From: Sipunculus nudus
Lineage: Eukaryota; Annelida; Sipuncula; Golfingiida; Sipunculidae
DNA: 64,000 bases
NCBI GenBank assembly: GCA_026874595.1
Contig: CM049320.1
Span: 48,186,714 to 48,250,713 of the forward strand
Reading direction: 5' to 3'
The position numbers and the translations under genes are program-made. The notes beneath the pieces are model-generated. The model saw nothing but the letters and a program-made list of their open reading frames with translations, ran no database searches and was not told where the DNA came from. Positions 50,501 to 62,440 of the stretch are shown here, piece by piece (the first letter of the stretch is position 1; each line of letters starts with the position of its first letter).

Positions 50501-53500
50501 ACAACAACACCTGTACATACATGAAGGCTGTGTGGTGGCATACAGATCACCAGTACAACAACACCTGTACATACATGAAGGCTGTGTGGTGGCATACAGA
50601 TCACCAGTACAACAACACCTGTACATACATGAAGGCTGTGTGGTGGCATACAGATCACCAGTACAACAACACCTGTACATACATGAAGGCTGTGTGGTGG
50701 CATACAGATCACCAGTACAACAACACCTGTACATACATGAAGGCTGTGTGGTGGCATACAGATCACCAGTACAACAACACCTGTACATACATGAAGGCTG
50801 TGTGGTGGCATACAGATCACCAGTACAACAACACCTGTACATACATGAAGGCTGTGTGGTGGCATACAGATCACCAGTACAACAACACCTGTACATACAT
50901 GACGGCTGTGTGGTGGCATACAGATCACCAGTACAACAACACCTGTACATACATGAAGGCTGTGTGGTGGCATACAGATCACCAGTACAACAACACCTGT
51001 ACATACATGAAGGCTGTGTGGTGGCATACAGATCACCAGTACAACAACACCTGTACATACATGAAGGCTGTGTGGTGGCATACAGATCACCAGTACAACA
51101 ACACCTGTACATACATGAAGGCTGTGTGGTGGCATACAGATCACCAGTACAACAACACCTGTACATACATGAAGGCTGTGTGGTGGCATACAGATCACCA
51201 GTACAACAACACCTGTACATACATGAAGGCTGTGTGGTGGCATACAGATCACCAGTACAACAACACCTGTACATACATGAAGGCTGTGTGGTGGCATACA
51301 GATCACCAGTACAACAACACCTGTACATACATGAAGGCTGTGTGGTGGCATACAGATCACCAGTACAACAACACCTGTACATACATGAAGGCTGTGTGGT
51401 GGCATACAGATCACCAGTACAACAACACCTGTACATACATGAAGGCTGTGTGGTGGCATACAGATCACCAGTACAACAACACCTGTACATACATGAAGGC
51501 TGTGTGGTGGCATACAGATCACCAGTACAACAACACCTGTACATACATGAAGGCTGTGTGGTGGCATACAGATCACCAGTACAACAACACCTGTACATAC
51601 ATGAAGGCTGTGTGGTGGCATACAGATCACCAGTACAACAACACCTGTACATACATGAAGGCTGTGTGGTGGCATACAGATCACCAGTACAACAACACCT
51701 GTACATACATGAAGGCTGTGTGGTGGCATACAGATCACCAGTACAACAACACCTGTACATACATGAAGGCTGTGTGGTGGCATACAGATCACCAGTACAA
51801 CAACACCTGTACATACATGAAGGCTGTGTGGTGGCATACAGATCACCAGTACAACAACACCTGTACATACATGAAGGCTGTGTGGTGGCATACAGATCAC
51901 CAGTACAACAACACCTGTACATACATGAAGGCTGTGTGGTGGCATACAGATCACCAGTACAACAACACCTGTACATACATGAAGGCTGTGTGGTGGCATA
52001 CAGATCACCAGTACAACAACACCTGTACATACATGAAGGCTGTGTGGTGGCATACAGATCACCAGTACAACAACACCTGTACATACATGAAGGCTGTGTG
52101 GTGGCATACAGATCACCAGTACAACAACACCTGTACATACATGAAGGCTGTGTGGTGGCATACAGATCACCAGTACAACAACACCTGTACATACATGAAG
52201 GCTGTGTGGTGGCATACAGATCACCAGTACAACAACACCTGTACATACATGAAGGCTGTGTGGTGGCATACAGATCACCAGTACAACAACACCTGTACAT
52301 ACATGAAGGCTGTGTGGTGGCATACAGATCACCAGTACAACAACACCTGTACATACATGAAGGCTGTGTGGTGGCATACAGATCACCAGTACAACAACAC
52401 CTGTACATACATGAAGGCTGTGTGGTGGCATACAGATCACCAGTACAACAACACCTGTACATACATGAAGGCTGTGTGGTGGCATACAGATCACCAGTAC
52501 AACAACACCTGTACATACATGAAGGCTGTGTGGTGGCATACAGATCACCAGTACAACAACACCTGTACATACATGAAGGCTGTGTGGTGGCATACAGATC
52601 ACCAGTACAACAACACCTGTACATACATGAAGGCTGTGTGGTGGCATACAGATCACCAGTACAACAACACCTGTACATACATGAAGGCTGTGTGGTGGCA
52701 TACAGATCACCAGTACAACAACACCTGTACATACATGAAGGCTGTGTGGTGGCATACAGATCACCAGTACAACAACACCTGTACATACATGAAGGCTGTG
52801 TGGTGGCATACAGATCACCAGTACAACAACACCTGTACATACATGAAGGCTGTGTGGTGGCATACAGATCACCAGTACAACAACACCTGTACATACATGA
52901 AGGCTGTGTGGTGGCATACAGATCACCAGTACAACAACACCTGTACATACATGAAGGCTGTGTGGTGGCATACAGATCACCAGTACAACAACACCTGTAC
53001 ATACATGAAGGCTGTGTGGTGGCATACAGATCACCAGTACAACAACACCTGTACATACATGAAGGCTGTGTGGTGGCATACAGATCACCAGTACAACAAC
53101 ACCTGTACATACATGAAGGCTGTGTGGTGGCATACAGATCACCAGTACAACAACACCTGTACATACATGAAGGCTGTGTGGTGGCATACAGATCACCAGT
53201 ACAACAACACCTGTACATACATGAAGGCTGTGTGGTGGCATACAGATCACCAGTACAACAACACCTGTACATACATGAAGGCTGTGTGGTGGCATACAGA
53301 TCACCAGTACAACAACACCTGTACATACATGAAGGCTGTGTGGTGGCATACAGATCACCAGTACAACAACACCTGTACATACATGAAGGCTGTGTGGTGG
53401 CATACAGATCACCAGTACAACAAGACCTGTACATACATGAAGGCTGTGTGGTGGCATACAGATCACCAGTACAACAACACCTGTACATACATGAAGGCTG

Positions 53501-56500
53501 TGTGGTGACATACAGATCACCAGTACAACAACACCTGTACATACATGAAGGCTGTGTGGTGGCATACAGATCACCAGTACAACAACACCTGTACATACAT
53601 GAAGGCTGTGTGGTGACATACAGATCACCAGTACAACAACACCTGTACATACATGAAGGCTGTGTGGTGGCATACAGATCACCAGTACAACAACACCTGT
53701 ACATACATGAAGGCTGTGTGGTGACATACAGATCACCAGTACAACAACACCTGTACATACATGAAGGCTGTGTGGTGGCATACAGATCACCAGTACAACA
53801 ACACCTGTACATACATGAAGGCTGTGTGGTGACATACAGATCACCAGTACAACAACACCTGTACATACATGAAGGCTGTGTGGTGGCATACAGATCACCA
53901 GTACAACAACACCTGTACATACATGAAGGCTGTGTGGTGGCATACAGATCACCAGTACAACAACACCTGTACATACATGAAGGCTGTGTGGTGGCATACA
54001 GATCACCAGTACAACAACACCTGTACATACATGAAGGCTGTGTGGTGGCATACAGATCACCAGTACAACAACACCTGTACATACATGAAGGCTGTGTGGT
54101 GGCATACAGATCACCAGTACAACAAGACCTGTACATACATGAAGGCTGTGTGGTGGCATACAGATCACCAGTACAACAACACCTGTACATACATGAAGGC
54201 TGTGTGGTGGCATACAGATCACCAGTACAACAACACCTGTACATACATGAAGGCTGTGTGGTGGCATACAGATCACCAGTACAACAAGACCTGTACATAC
54301 ATGAAGGCTGTGTGGTGGCATACAGATCACCAGTACAACAACACCTGTACATACATGAAGGCTGTGTGGTGGCATACAGATCACCAGTACAACAAGACCT
54401 GTACATACATGAAGGCTGTGTGGTGGCATACAGATCACCAGTACAACAACACCTGTACATACATGAAGGCTGTGTGGTGGCATACAGATCACCAGTACAA
54501 CAACACCTGTACATACATGAAGGCTGTGTAGTGGCATACAGATCACCAGTACAACAACACCTGTACATACATGAAGGCTGTGTGGTGGCATACAGATCAC
54601 CAGTACAACAACACCTGTACATACATGAAGGCTGTGTGGTGGCATACAGATCACCAGTACAACAACACCTGTACATACATGAAGGCTGTGTGGTGGCATA
54701 CAGATCACCAGTACAACAACACCTGTACATACATGAAGGCTGTGTGGTGGCATACAGATCACCAGTACAACAACACCTGTACATACATGAAGGCTGTGTG
54801 GTGGCATACAGATCACCAGTACAACAACACCTGTACATACATGAAGGCTGTGTGGTGGCATACAGATCACCAGTACAACAACACCTGTACATACATGAAG
54901 GCTGTGTGGTGGCATACAGATCACCAGTACAACAAGACCTGTACATACATGAAGGCTGTGTGGTGGCATACAGATCACCAGTACAACAACACCTGTACAT
55001 ACATGAAGGCTGTGTGGTGGCATACAGATCACCAGTACAACAACACCTGTACATACATGAAGGCTGTGTGGTGGCATACAGATCACCAGTACAACAACAC
55101 CTGTACATACATGAAGGCTGTGTGGTGGCATACAGATCACCAGTACAACAACACCTGTACATACATGAAGGCTGTGTGGTGGCATACAGATCACCAGTAC
55201 AACAAGACCTCTACATACATGAAGGCTGTGTGGTGGCATACAGATCACCAGTACAACAACACCTGTACATACATGAAGGCTGTGTGGTGGCATACAGATC
55301 ACCAGTACAACAACACCTGTACATACATGAAGGCTGTGTGGTGGCATACAGATCACCAGTACAACAACACCTGTACATACATGAAGGCTGTGTGGTGGCA
55401 TACAGATCACCAGTACAACAACACCTGTACATACATGAAGGCTGTGTGGTGGCATACAGATCACCAGTACAACAACACCTGTACATACATGAAGGCTGTG
55501 TGGTGGCATACAGATCACCAGTACAACAAGACCTGTACATACATGAAGGCTGTGTGGTGGCATACAGATCACCAGTACAACAAGACCTGTACATACATGA
55601 AGGCTGTGTGGTGGCATACAGATCACCAGTACAACAACACCTGTACATACATGAAGGCTGTGTGGTGGCATACAGATCACCAGTACAACAACACCTGTAC
55701 ATACATGAAGGCTGTGTGGTGGCATACAGATCACCAGTACAACAACACCTGTACATACATGAAGGCTGTGTGGTGGCATACAGATCACCAGTACAACAAG
55801 ACCTGTACATACATGAAGGCTGTGTGGTGGCATACAGATCACCAGTACAACAACACCTGTACATACATGAAGGCTGTGTGGTGGCATACAGATCACCAGT
55901 ACAACAACACCTGTACATACATGAAGGCTGTGTGGTGGCATACAGATCACCAGTACAACAACACCTGTACATACATGAAGGCTGTGTGGTGGCATACAGA
56001 TCACCAGTACAACAACACCTGTACATACATGAAGGCTGTGTGGTGGCATACAGATCACCAGTACAACAACACCTGTACATACATGAAGGCTGTGTGGTGG
56101 CATACAGATCACCAGTACAACAAGACCTGTACATACATGAAGGCTGTGTGGTGGCATACAGATCACCAGTACAACAACACCTGTACATACATGAAGGCTG
56201 TGTGGTGGCATACAGATCACCAGTACAACAAGACCTGTACATACATGAAGGCTGTGTGGTGGCATACAGATCACCAGTACAACAACACCTGTACATACAT
56301 GAAGGCTGTGTGGTGGCATACAGATCACCAGTACAACAACACCTGTACATACATGAAGGCTGTGTGGTGGCATACAGATCACCAGTACAACAACACCTGT
56401 ACATACATGAAGGCTGTGTGGTGGCATACAGATCACCAGTACAACAACACCTGTACATACATGAAGGCTGTGTGGTGGCATACAGATCACCAGTACAACA

Positions 56501-57449
56501 ACACCTGTACATACATGAAGGCTGTGTGGTGGCATACAGATCACCAGTACAACAACACCTGTACATACATGAAGGCTGTGTGGTGGCATACAGATCACCA
56601 GTACAACAACACCTGTACATACATGAAGGCTGTGTGGTGGCATACAGATCACCAGTACAACAACACCTGTACATACATGAAGGCTGTGTGGTGGCATACA
56701 GATCACCAGTACAACAACACCTGTACATACATGAAGGCTGTGTGGTGACATACAGATCACCAGTACAACAACACCTGTACATACATGAAGGCTGTGTGGT
56801 GGCATACAGATCACCAGTACAACAACACCTGTACATACATGAAGGCTGTGTGGTGGCATACAGATCACCAGTACAACAACACCTGTACATACATGAAGGC
56901 TGTGTGGTGACATACAGATCACCAGTACAACAACACCTGTACATACATGAAGGCTGTGTAGTGGCATACAGATCACCAGTACAACAACACCTGTACATAC
57001 ATGAAGGCTGTGTGGTGACATACAGATCACCAGTACAACAACACCTGTACATACATGAAGGCTGTGTGGTGACATACAGATCACCAGTACAACAACACCT
57101 GTACATACATGAAGGCTGTGTGGTGACATACAGATCACCAGTACAACAACACCTGTACATACATGAAGGCTGTGTGGTGGCATACAGATCACCAGTACAA
57201 CAACACCTGTACATACATGAAGGCTGTGTGGTGGCATACAGATCACCAGTACAACAAGACCTGTACATACATGAAGGCTGTGTGGTGGCATACAGATCAC
57301 CAGTACAACAACACCTGTACATACATGAAGGCTGTGTGGTGGCATACAGATCACCAGTACAACAACACCTGTACATACATGAAGGCTGTGTGGTGGCATA
57401 CAGATCACCAGTACAACAAGACCTGTACACACATGAAGGCTGTGTGGTG
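38596..57449 (+). repeat. Giant 54-bp minisatellite, about 349 copies (18.85 kb)
   Basis: The unit runs GTGGTGGCATACAGATCACC, then AGTACAACAACACCTGTACA and TACATGAAGGCTGT. Variation is limited to a few sites: GTGGCAT/GTGACAT, AACACCTG/AAGACCTG, TACATACATG/TACACACATG, plus single changes near 50,903, 54,530, 55,209 and 56,960. One base is inserted at 47,833. Units from about 40,572 to 47,832 look identical; those from 49,782 to 53,423 differ at one base; both ends are variable. Each unit has TGGTG-N10-CACCA able to pair, and TGTACATAC. Because 54 is a multiple of three, several frames stay open, giving apparent proteins up to 6,329 codons on the minus strand. One plus frame is hit repeatedly by stops at the commonest variant site, which is what non-coding drift would do. 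Confidence 0.98.
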
Positions 57450-57572
57450 GAGAATGGATTTAATGCATACCAGTGAGCCCAATAAAATCCGTGGACCACG
57501 ACAGTCTGTTTGACCTGAGACAGGCTCATGTTGACTTCTGCTCAGTGAAGCGTTATTGAGGAGACATAATTC

Positions 57573-59683
57573 ACATGACATACAGGACCCATGTCACTTC
57601 TCATATCACATCAAACCAATCAGGATCAAATATAACGATGTACATACAGGACCCACATCACTTCTCATATCACATCAAACCAATCAGGATCAAATATAAC
57701 AATGTACATACAGGACCCACATCACTTCTCATATCACATCAAACCAATCAGGATCAAATATAACGATGTACATACAGGACCCACATCACTTCTCATATCA
57801 CATCAAACCAATCAGGATCAAATATAACAATGTACATACAGGACCCACATCACTTCTCATATTACATCAAACCAATCAGGATCAAATATAACAGTGTACA
57901 TACCAGACCCACATCACTTCTCATATCACATCAAACCAATCAGGATCAAATATAACAGTGTACATACCAGACCCACATCACTTCTCATATCACATCAAAC
58001 CAATCAGGATCAAATATAACAGTGTACATACCAGACCGACGAAACTTCTCATATCACATCAAACCATTCAGGATCAAATATAACGATGTACATACAGGAC
58101 CCACATTACTCCTCATATCACATCAAACCAATCAGGATCAAATATAACGATGTACATACAGGACCCACATCACTTCTCATATCACATCAAACCAATCAGG
58201 ATCAAATATAACAATGTACATACGGGACCCACATCACTCCTCATATCACATCAACCCAATCAGGATCAAATATAACAATGTACATACCAGACCAACATCA
58301 CTTCTCATATCACATCAAACCATTCAGGATCAAATATAACGATGTACATACAGGACCCACATCACTTCTCATATCACATCAAACCAATCAGGATCAAATA
58401 TAACAATGTACATACAGGACCCACATCACTTCTCATATCACATCAAACCAATCAGGATCAAATAAATGATGTAAATACCAGGCCCACATCACTTATCATA
58501 TCACATCAAACCAATCAGGTTCAATATAACAATGTACATACCAGACCAACATCACTTCTCATATCAAATCAAACCAATCAGGATCAAATAAATGATGTAA
58601 ATACCAGGCCCACATCACTTATCATATCACATCAAACCAATCAGGTTCAATATAACAATGTACATACCAGACCAACATCACTTCTCATATCAAATCAAAC
58701 CAATCAGGATCAAATATAACAATGTACATACAGGACCCACATCACTTCTCATAGCACATCAAACCAATCAGGATCAAATATAACAATGTACATACCAGAC
58801 CAACATCACTTCTCATATCACATCAAACCATTCAGGATCAAATATAACGATGTACATACAGGACCCACATCACTTCTCATATCACATCAAACCAATCAGG
58901 ATCAAATATAACAATGTACATACAGGACCCACATCACTTCTCATATCACATTTAACCAATAAGGATCAAATATAACGATGTACATACGAACCCAGATCAC
59001 TCCTCATTTCACATCAAACGAAACAGGATCAAATATAACAATGTACATACAGGACCCACATCACTTCTCATATCACATCAAACCAATCAGGATCAAATAA
59101 ATGATGTAAATACCAGGCCCACATCACTTATCATATCACATCAAACCAATCAGGTTCAATATAACAATGTACATACCAGACCAACATCACTTCTCATATC
59201 AAATCAAACCAATCAGGATCAAATATAACAATGTACATACAGGACCCACATCACTTCTCATATCACATCAAACCAATCAGGATCAAATATAACAATGTAC
59301 ATACAGGACCCACATCACTTCTCATATCACATCAAACCAATCAGGATCAAATATAACGATGTACATACAGGACCCACATCACTTCTCATATCACATCAAA
59401 CCAATCAGGATCAAATATAACGATGTACATACAGGACCCACATCACTTCTCATATCACATCAAACCAATCAGGATCAAATATAACAATGTACATACAGGA
59501 CCCACATCACTTCTCATATCACATCAAACCAATCAGGATCAAATATAACGATGTACATACAGGACCCACATCACTTCTCATATCACATCAAACCAATCAG
59601 GATCAAATATAACAATGTACATACCAGACCCACATCACTTCTCATATCACATCAAACCAATCAGGATCAAATATAACAATGTT
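57573..59683 (+). repeat. 64-bp minisatellite, about 33 copies
   Basis: Units read ATGTACATACAGGACCCACA, then TCACTTCTCATATCACATC and AAACCAATCAGGATCAAATATAAC in order. Variants include CCAGACC, CATTCAGG and a shorter type with AAATAAATGATGTAAATACC and CAGGTTCAATATAAC that recurs near 58,465, 58,590 and 59,098. The short type comes as a two-unit block, so it has been copied as a block. The array starts only about 125 bp after the 54-bp array ends. Confidence 0.96.
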
Positions 59684-60155
59684 CATGGCTCACTTTGTGT
59701 TGAGAAAACATTATCATGTCTGTTGATAACCACCTGTATTTGACATAACAATTCGTCTTTGTGTTCTTGTCATTTATTAAACAAGACTAAGCTGACCCTG
59801 GATTCACATCACATGTTAATGTTTGTACTTTGGATTATTTCAGTAACAATATATACTAATAGGAAAGCTGGATTATTCAAGAAAATGAAAGGTATGGTTC
59901 ATCAATTTTACCCCCCCCCCCCATATAAAAAATTTTCAAAAGATAAAATAACTTAAATAATACAATTTTGATCAGATTTCCTTTGTTATGTTGTGCTTTT
60001 ACCTGTTAGCAAAAAAATCTGTTATTTTCATGCTTTTCCCTGATCATATGACATTTTTATCAAACACACAAAAAATGGTAAAATATAAAATATTGCCTGC
60101 CCCCACTGATGTGTGAAAAAAAAATGCCTGAGAACCACATCTTTTATTTTTTTGG
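59684..60155. other. Intronic stretch with a poly-C tract
   Basis: AT-rich sequence with 12 C at 59,911-59,922 and nothing else recognisable. Confidence 0.5.
59911..59922 (+). repeat. Poly-C tract (12 C)
   Basis: The last of the six plus-strand C runs in the window. Confidence 0.93.
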
Positions 60156-60202
<47 letters not shown>

Positions 60203-60212
60203 ATGTTCATTC

Positions 60213-60251
<39 letters not shown>

Positions 60252-60252
60252 G
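60156..60252. repeat. Compound (TA)n microsatellite
   Basis: Two long TA tracts (about 60,159-60,200 and 60,216-60,246) separated by a short spacer near 60,201-60,215. Being self-complementary they can extrude as cruciforms. The short minus-strand frames across them, rich in Tyr and Ile, are artefacts. Confidence 0.95.
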
Positions 60253-62284
60253 AATAAAATAACTGTCTGATATACACTACTGCATGTACGTTTAAGCCAC
60301 ACCATGTACATTTAAATTAACATTCAGTATTATTATCTGTAATTCACAAGTTATGAAAAGTTGTCACAAGTGAACACTGGCATCTTTATGTGTATCAGCT
60401 CATTCAGTAAGGGAGCAATTACAGTAGATCAGAAGATGGCTGTGTCAGCCAGACCAGGCGGTAAGCTGTTGATGCTCCAGTCACAGAAATCTGAGTGTCT
60501 GACCAGCATTGATGTGGTCATTTCTGGTGCACTTACCTCTGTGACTGGTTGTTGAATGATGACACTGATTTTGTTTGCTGTCAGTATGTGATAAAACTGA
60601 CAAGAACAGCTTCTTCTTATGGATATTGTGCTCTCATTACAAAATGAATACAAAGAAGGATTTTGGATAAAAGGATTCATATATAAACTGAAGTAGTGGA
60701 ATCATGAATGGGTCAGATGACAGACATCTTGTTAATGTTCAAGTGCACAGCCAGTTGATGATGAACCCAGCTAAGACTTTCAGAATGATTACACAGTTAA
60801 ATGAAACTCTGTACTTTATGTTGCCTTTGAATAATTTACAAAACTTGATGAGATGGTGGTGTTTGAGGACATACTGCGTGCCTGGCTGACGTGTTTTGTG
60901 CCTGATGTTGATGACCTTGCTGGTTCCTCATGTTCTTCTAGCCATATTGCTGGTACATACTCAAAGTAATTGTTACAAGAAATTGCCACATTATACTCTG
61001 AATCACCTGGACAGGAAGTGACATGAAGCCCATCATCAGTGAATGGTCAAAATAAATAACACAATAAAGACACTTAATGTCAGTGCATCACTGATGGAGA
61101 ATTATAGCATTGTTGAGCTGTTATTTAAAACTGTATCCACAGAAGCTGAATATTATTGATCTGATTATATTGTCAGTTCCCTGCAGGGGAAAGTTTTACT
61201 CACAAGTTATAAGATACCCGTGCAGCATTATGGAGAAATGTTGATATGTTAATGGTGAGTGGAAGGCAGTGTATGTGTAATGAATATTCATGATAAAGGA
61301 GAGCCATAGTGGACTTGATGGATCTAGGTTGCTGAGGAAGGCCCAGTCTTCTCTTGCATCTTTGTGATGATTACATCACCAAGGTGAAGAAGCTCTCCTA
61401 ATGTAGTCACCTTGTGAAAGACAGAGGTGACATTTGAAGAGTTATGTTTAACCTTTCAACTGGTATGTCAGCTCCTGCTATGACAAAGCACCAGATTACA
61501 TCATGCAAGAAAGTCACACCAACTCTCTAATTACAATTAAGAACCACTTGATCCTGTTGAATATAAAGTATACATGGATAGTTCAGCTGAGTGGTACATC
61601 AATCAAGTCAGAACCTGTATGTATGGAGGTAGACCTGTGTGTATGTTGCTGAAGTGTAAGCCTCATTTTGACTGTCTCAAACATAAAATGGTGATAAGAT
61701 CAACATTGTATACATGAATAAATATATCCCAACCCCCTATGTGTATAAAAATAAATGGAGTACGTGTATAAAAACCATGAAACCCCAGCACGGGGGTCTG
61801 TGCCTAAATATACCACTCATATAGATATTGTAAACTACCTGAAGTGGATGTTTCATAATATATATGCAGACATATGTAAAAGCAAGTAATTAAATATATT
61901 TATGCGACAGTAATCCCAATTATTTGTAGCCCAATACATGTATAGAAAAAAAAATCAAGACAGCTGAATGAAAGCTGTCATTCTACTTGTACGTCATCTC
62001 CATCTTCATTCAGCAGACAGCGCCACCAACAGGCCATGGACCTGTCTTCAGAGAAGAACCTGTTGATTCTTGTCTGTTGTTAGTTGAATTCCATTAAACA
62101 TCTTGGTATTGGTAAAGTTAGAGGTGGGGGTTTATAGTCTGTTATCACCGACTTTACACTTTGCCTTCCTGCTTTTGGGCTGTTCATTCTTGTAGCTTTT
62201 CTTGTCTCCCTTGGGGGCATACAATCCAAGCTGCCATATCAGACGCTAGACAGTTATTTGTTCAACATTTGCCTTCCTCCCATG
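60253..62284. other. Intronic stretch, nothing recognised
   Basis: About 2 kb of unique-looking sequence. No domain-bearing frame, transposon end or RNA gene found. Confidence 0.45.
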
Positions 62285-62440
62285 ACCTGTACCCATTCAC
62301 TCCTTTGTTGAGAGAGCACACCCTTATGGTAAAGACTTTGCCTAAGAGTCATAGCGCAGATGGCTGTCAGAATGGGAATCGAACCTACATCCTTGCGGTC
62401 ACAAGTCCAGCGCCCTATCCATTGCGCCACCATGCTCCAC
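62285..62440 (-). mobile_element. tRNA-derived SINE (minus strand)
   Basis: Read on the minus strand, the head begins GGAGCATGG near 62,438. It has an A box TGGCGCAATGG (62,419-62,429) and a perfect B box GGTTCGATTCC (62,375-62,385), the RNA polymerase III promoter layout of tRNA genes. The anticodon-arm and acceptor complements do not pair, so it is not a working tRNA. A body continues past the B box through TCTTAGGCAAAGTCTTTACC to the GAGTGAATGGGTAC-like words near 62,290, resembling conserved body segments of invertebrate SINEs. The 3' limit and target duplication are not clear. Confidence 0.75.

Noticed and set aside
38596-57449. CRISPR array
   Set aside because: The whole 54-bp unit repeats; there are no unique spacers and the sequence is eukaryotic.
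38596-57449. Centromeric satellite
   Set aside because: The array sits between unique sequence downstream of an agrin exon, is only 19 kb, and the unit is far shorter than typical centromeric monomers. Not formally excluded.
38443-57529. Enormous open frames (up to 6,329 codons minus, 3,213 and 3,093 codons plus) across the 54-bp array
   Set aside because: They exist because 54 is a multiple of three and the unit has stops in few frames. They overlap on both strands, the minus frame switches phase at the one-base insertion at 47,833, the commonest variant creates TGA in one plus frame as readily as it makes missense changes in others, and there is no promoter, signal peptide or domain outside the repeat.
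62373-62438. Functional tRNA gene (minus strand)
   Set aside because: A and B boxes are good but acceptor and anticodon stems do not pair, and the sequence continues into a SINE body.
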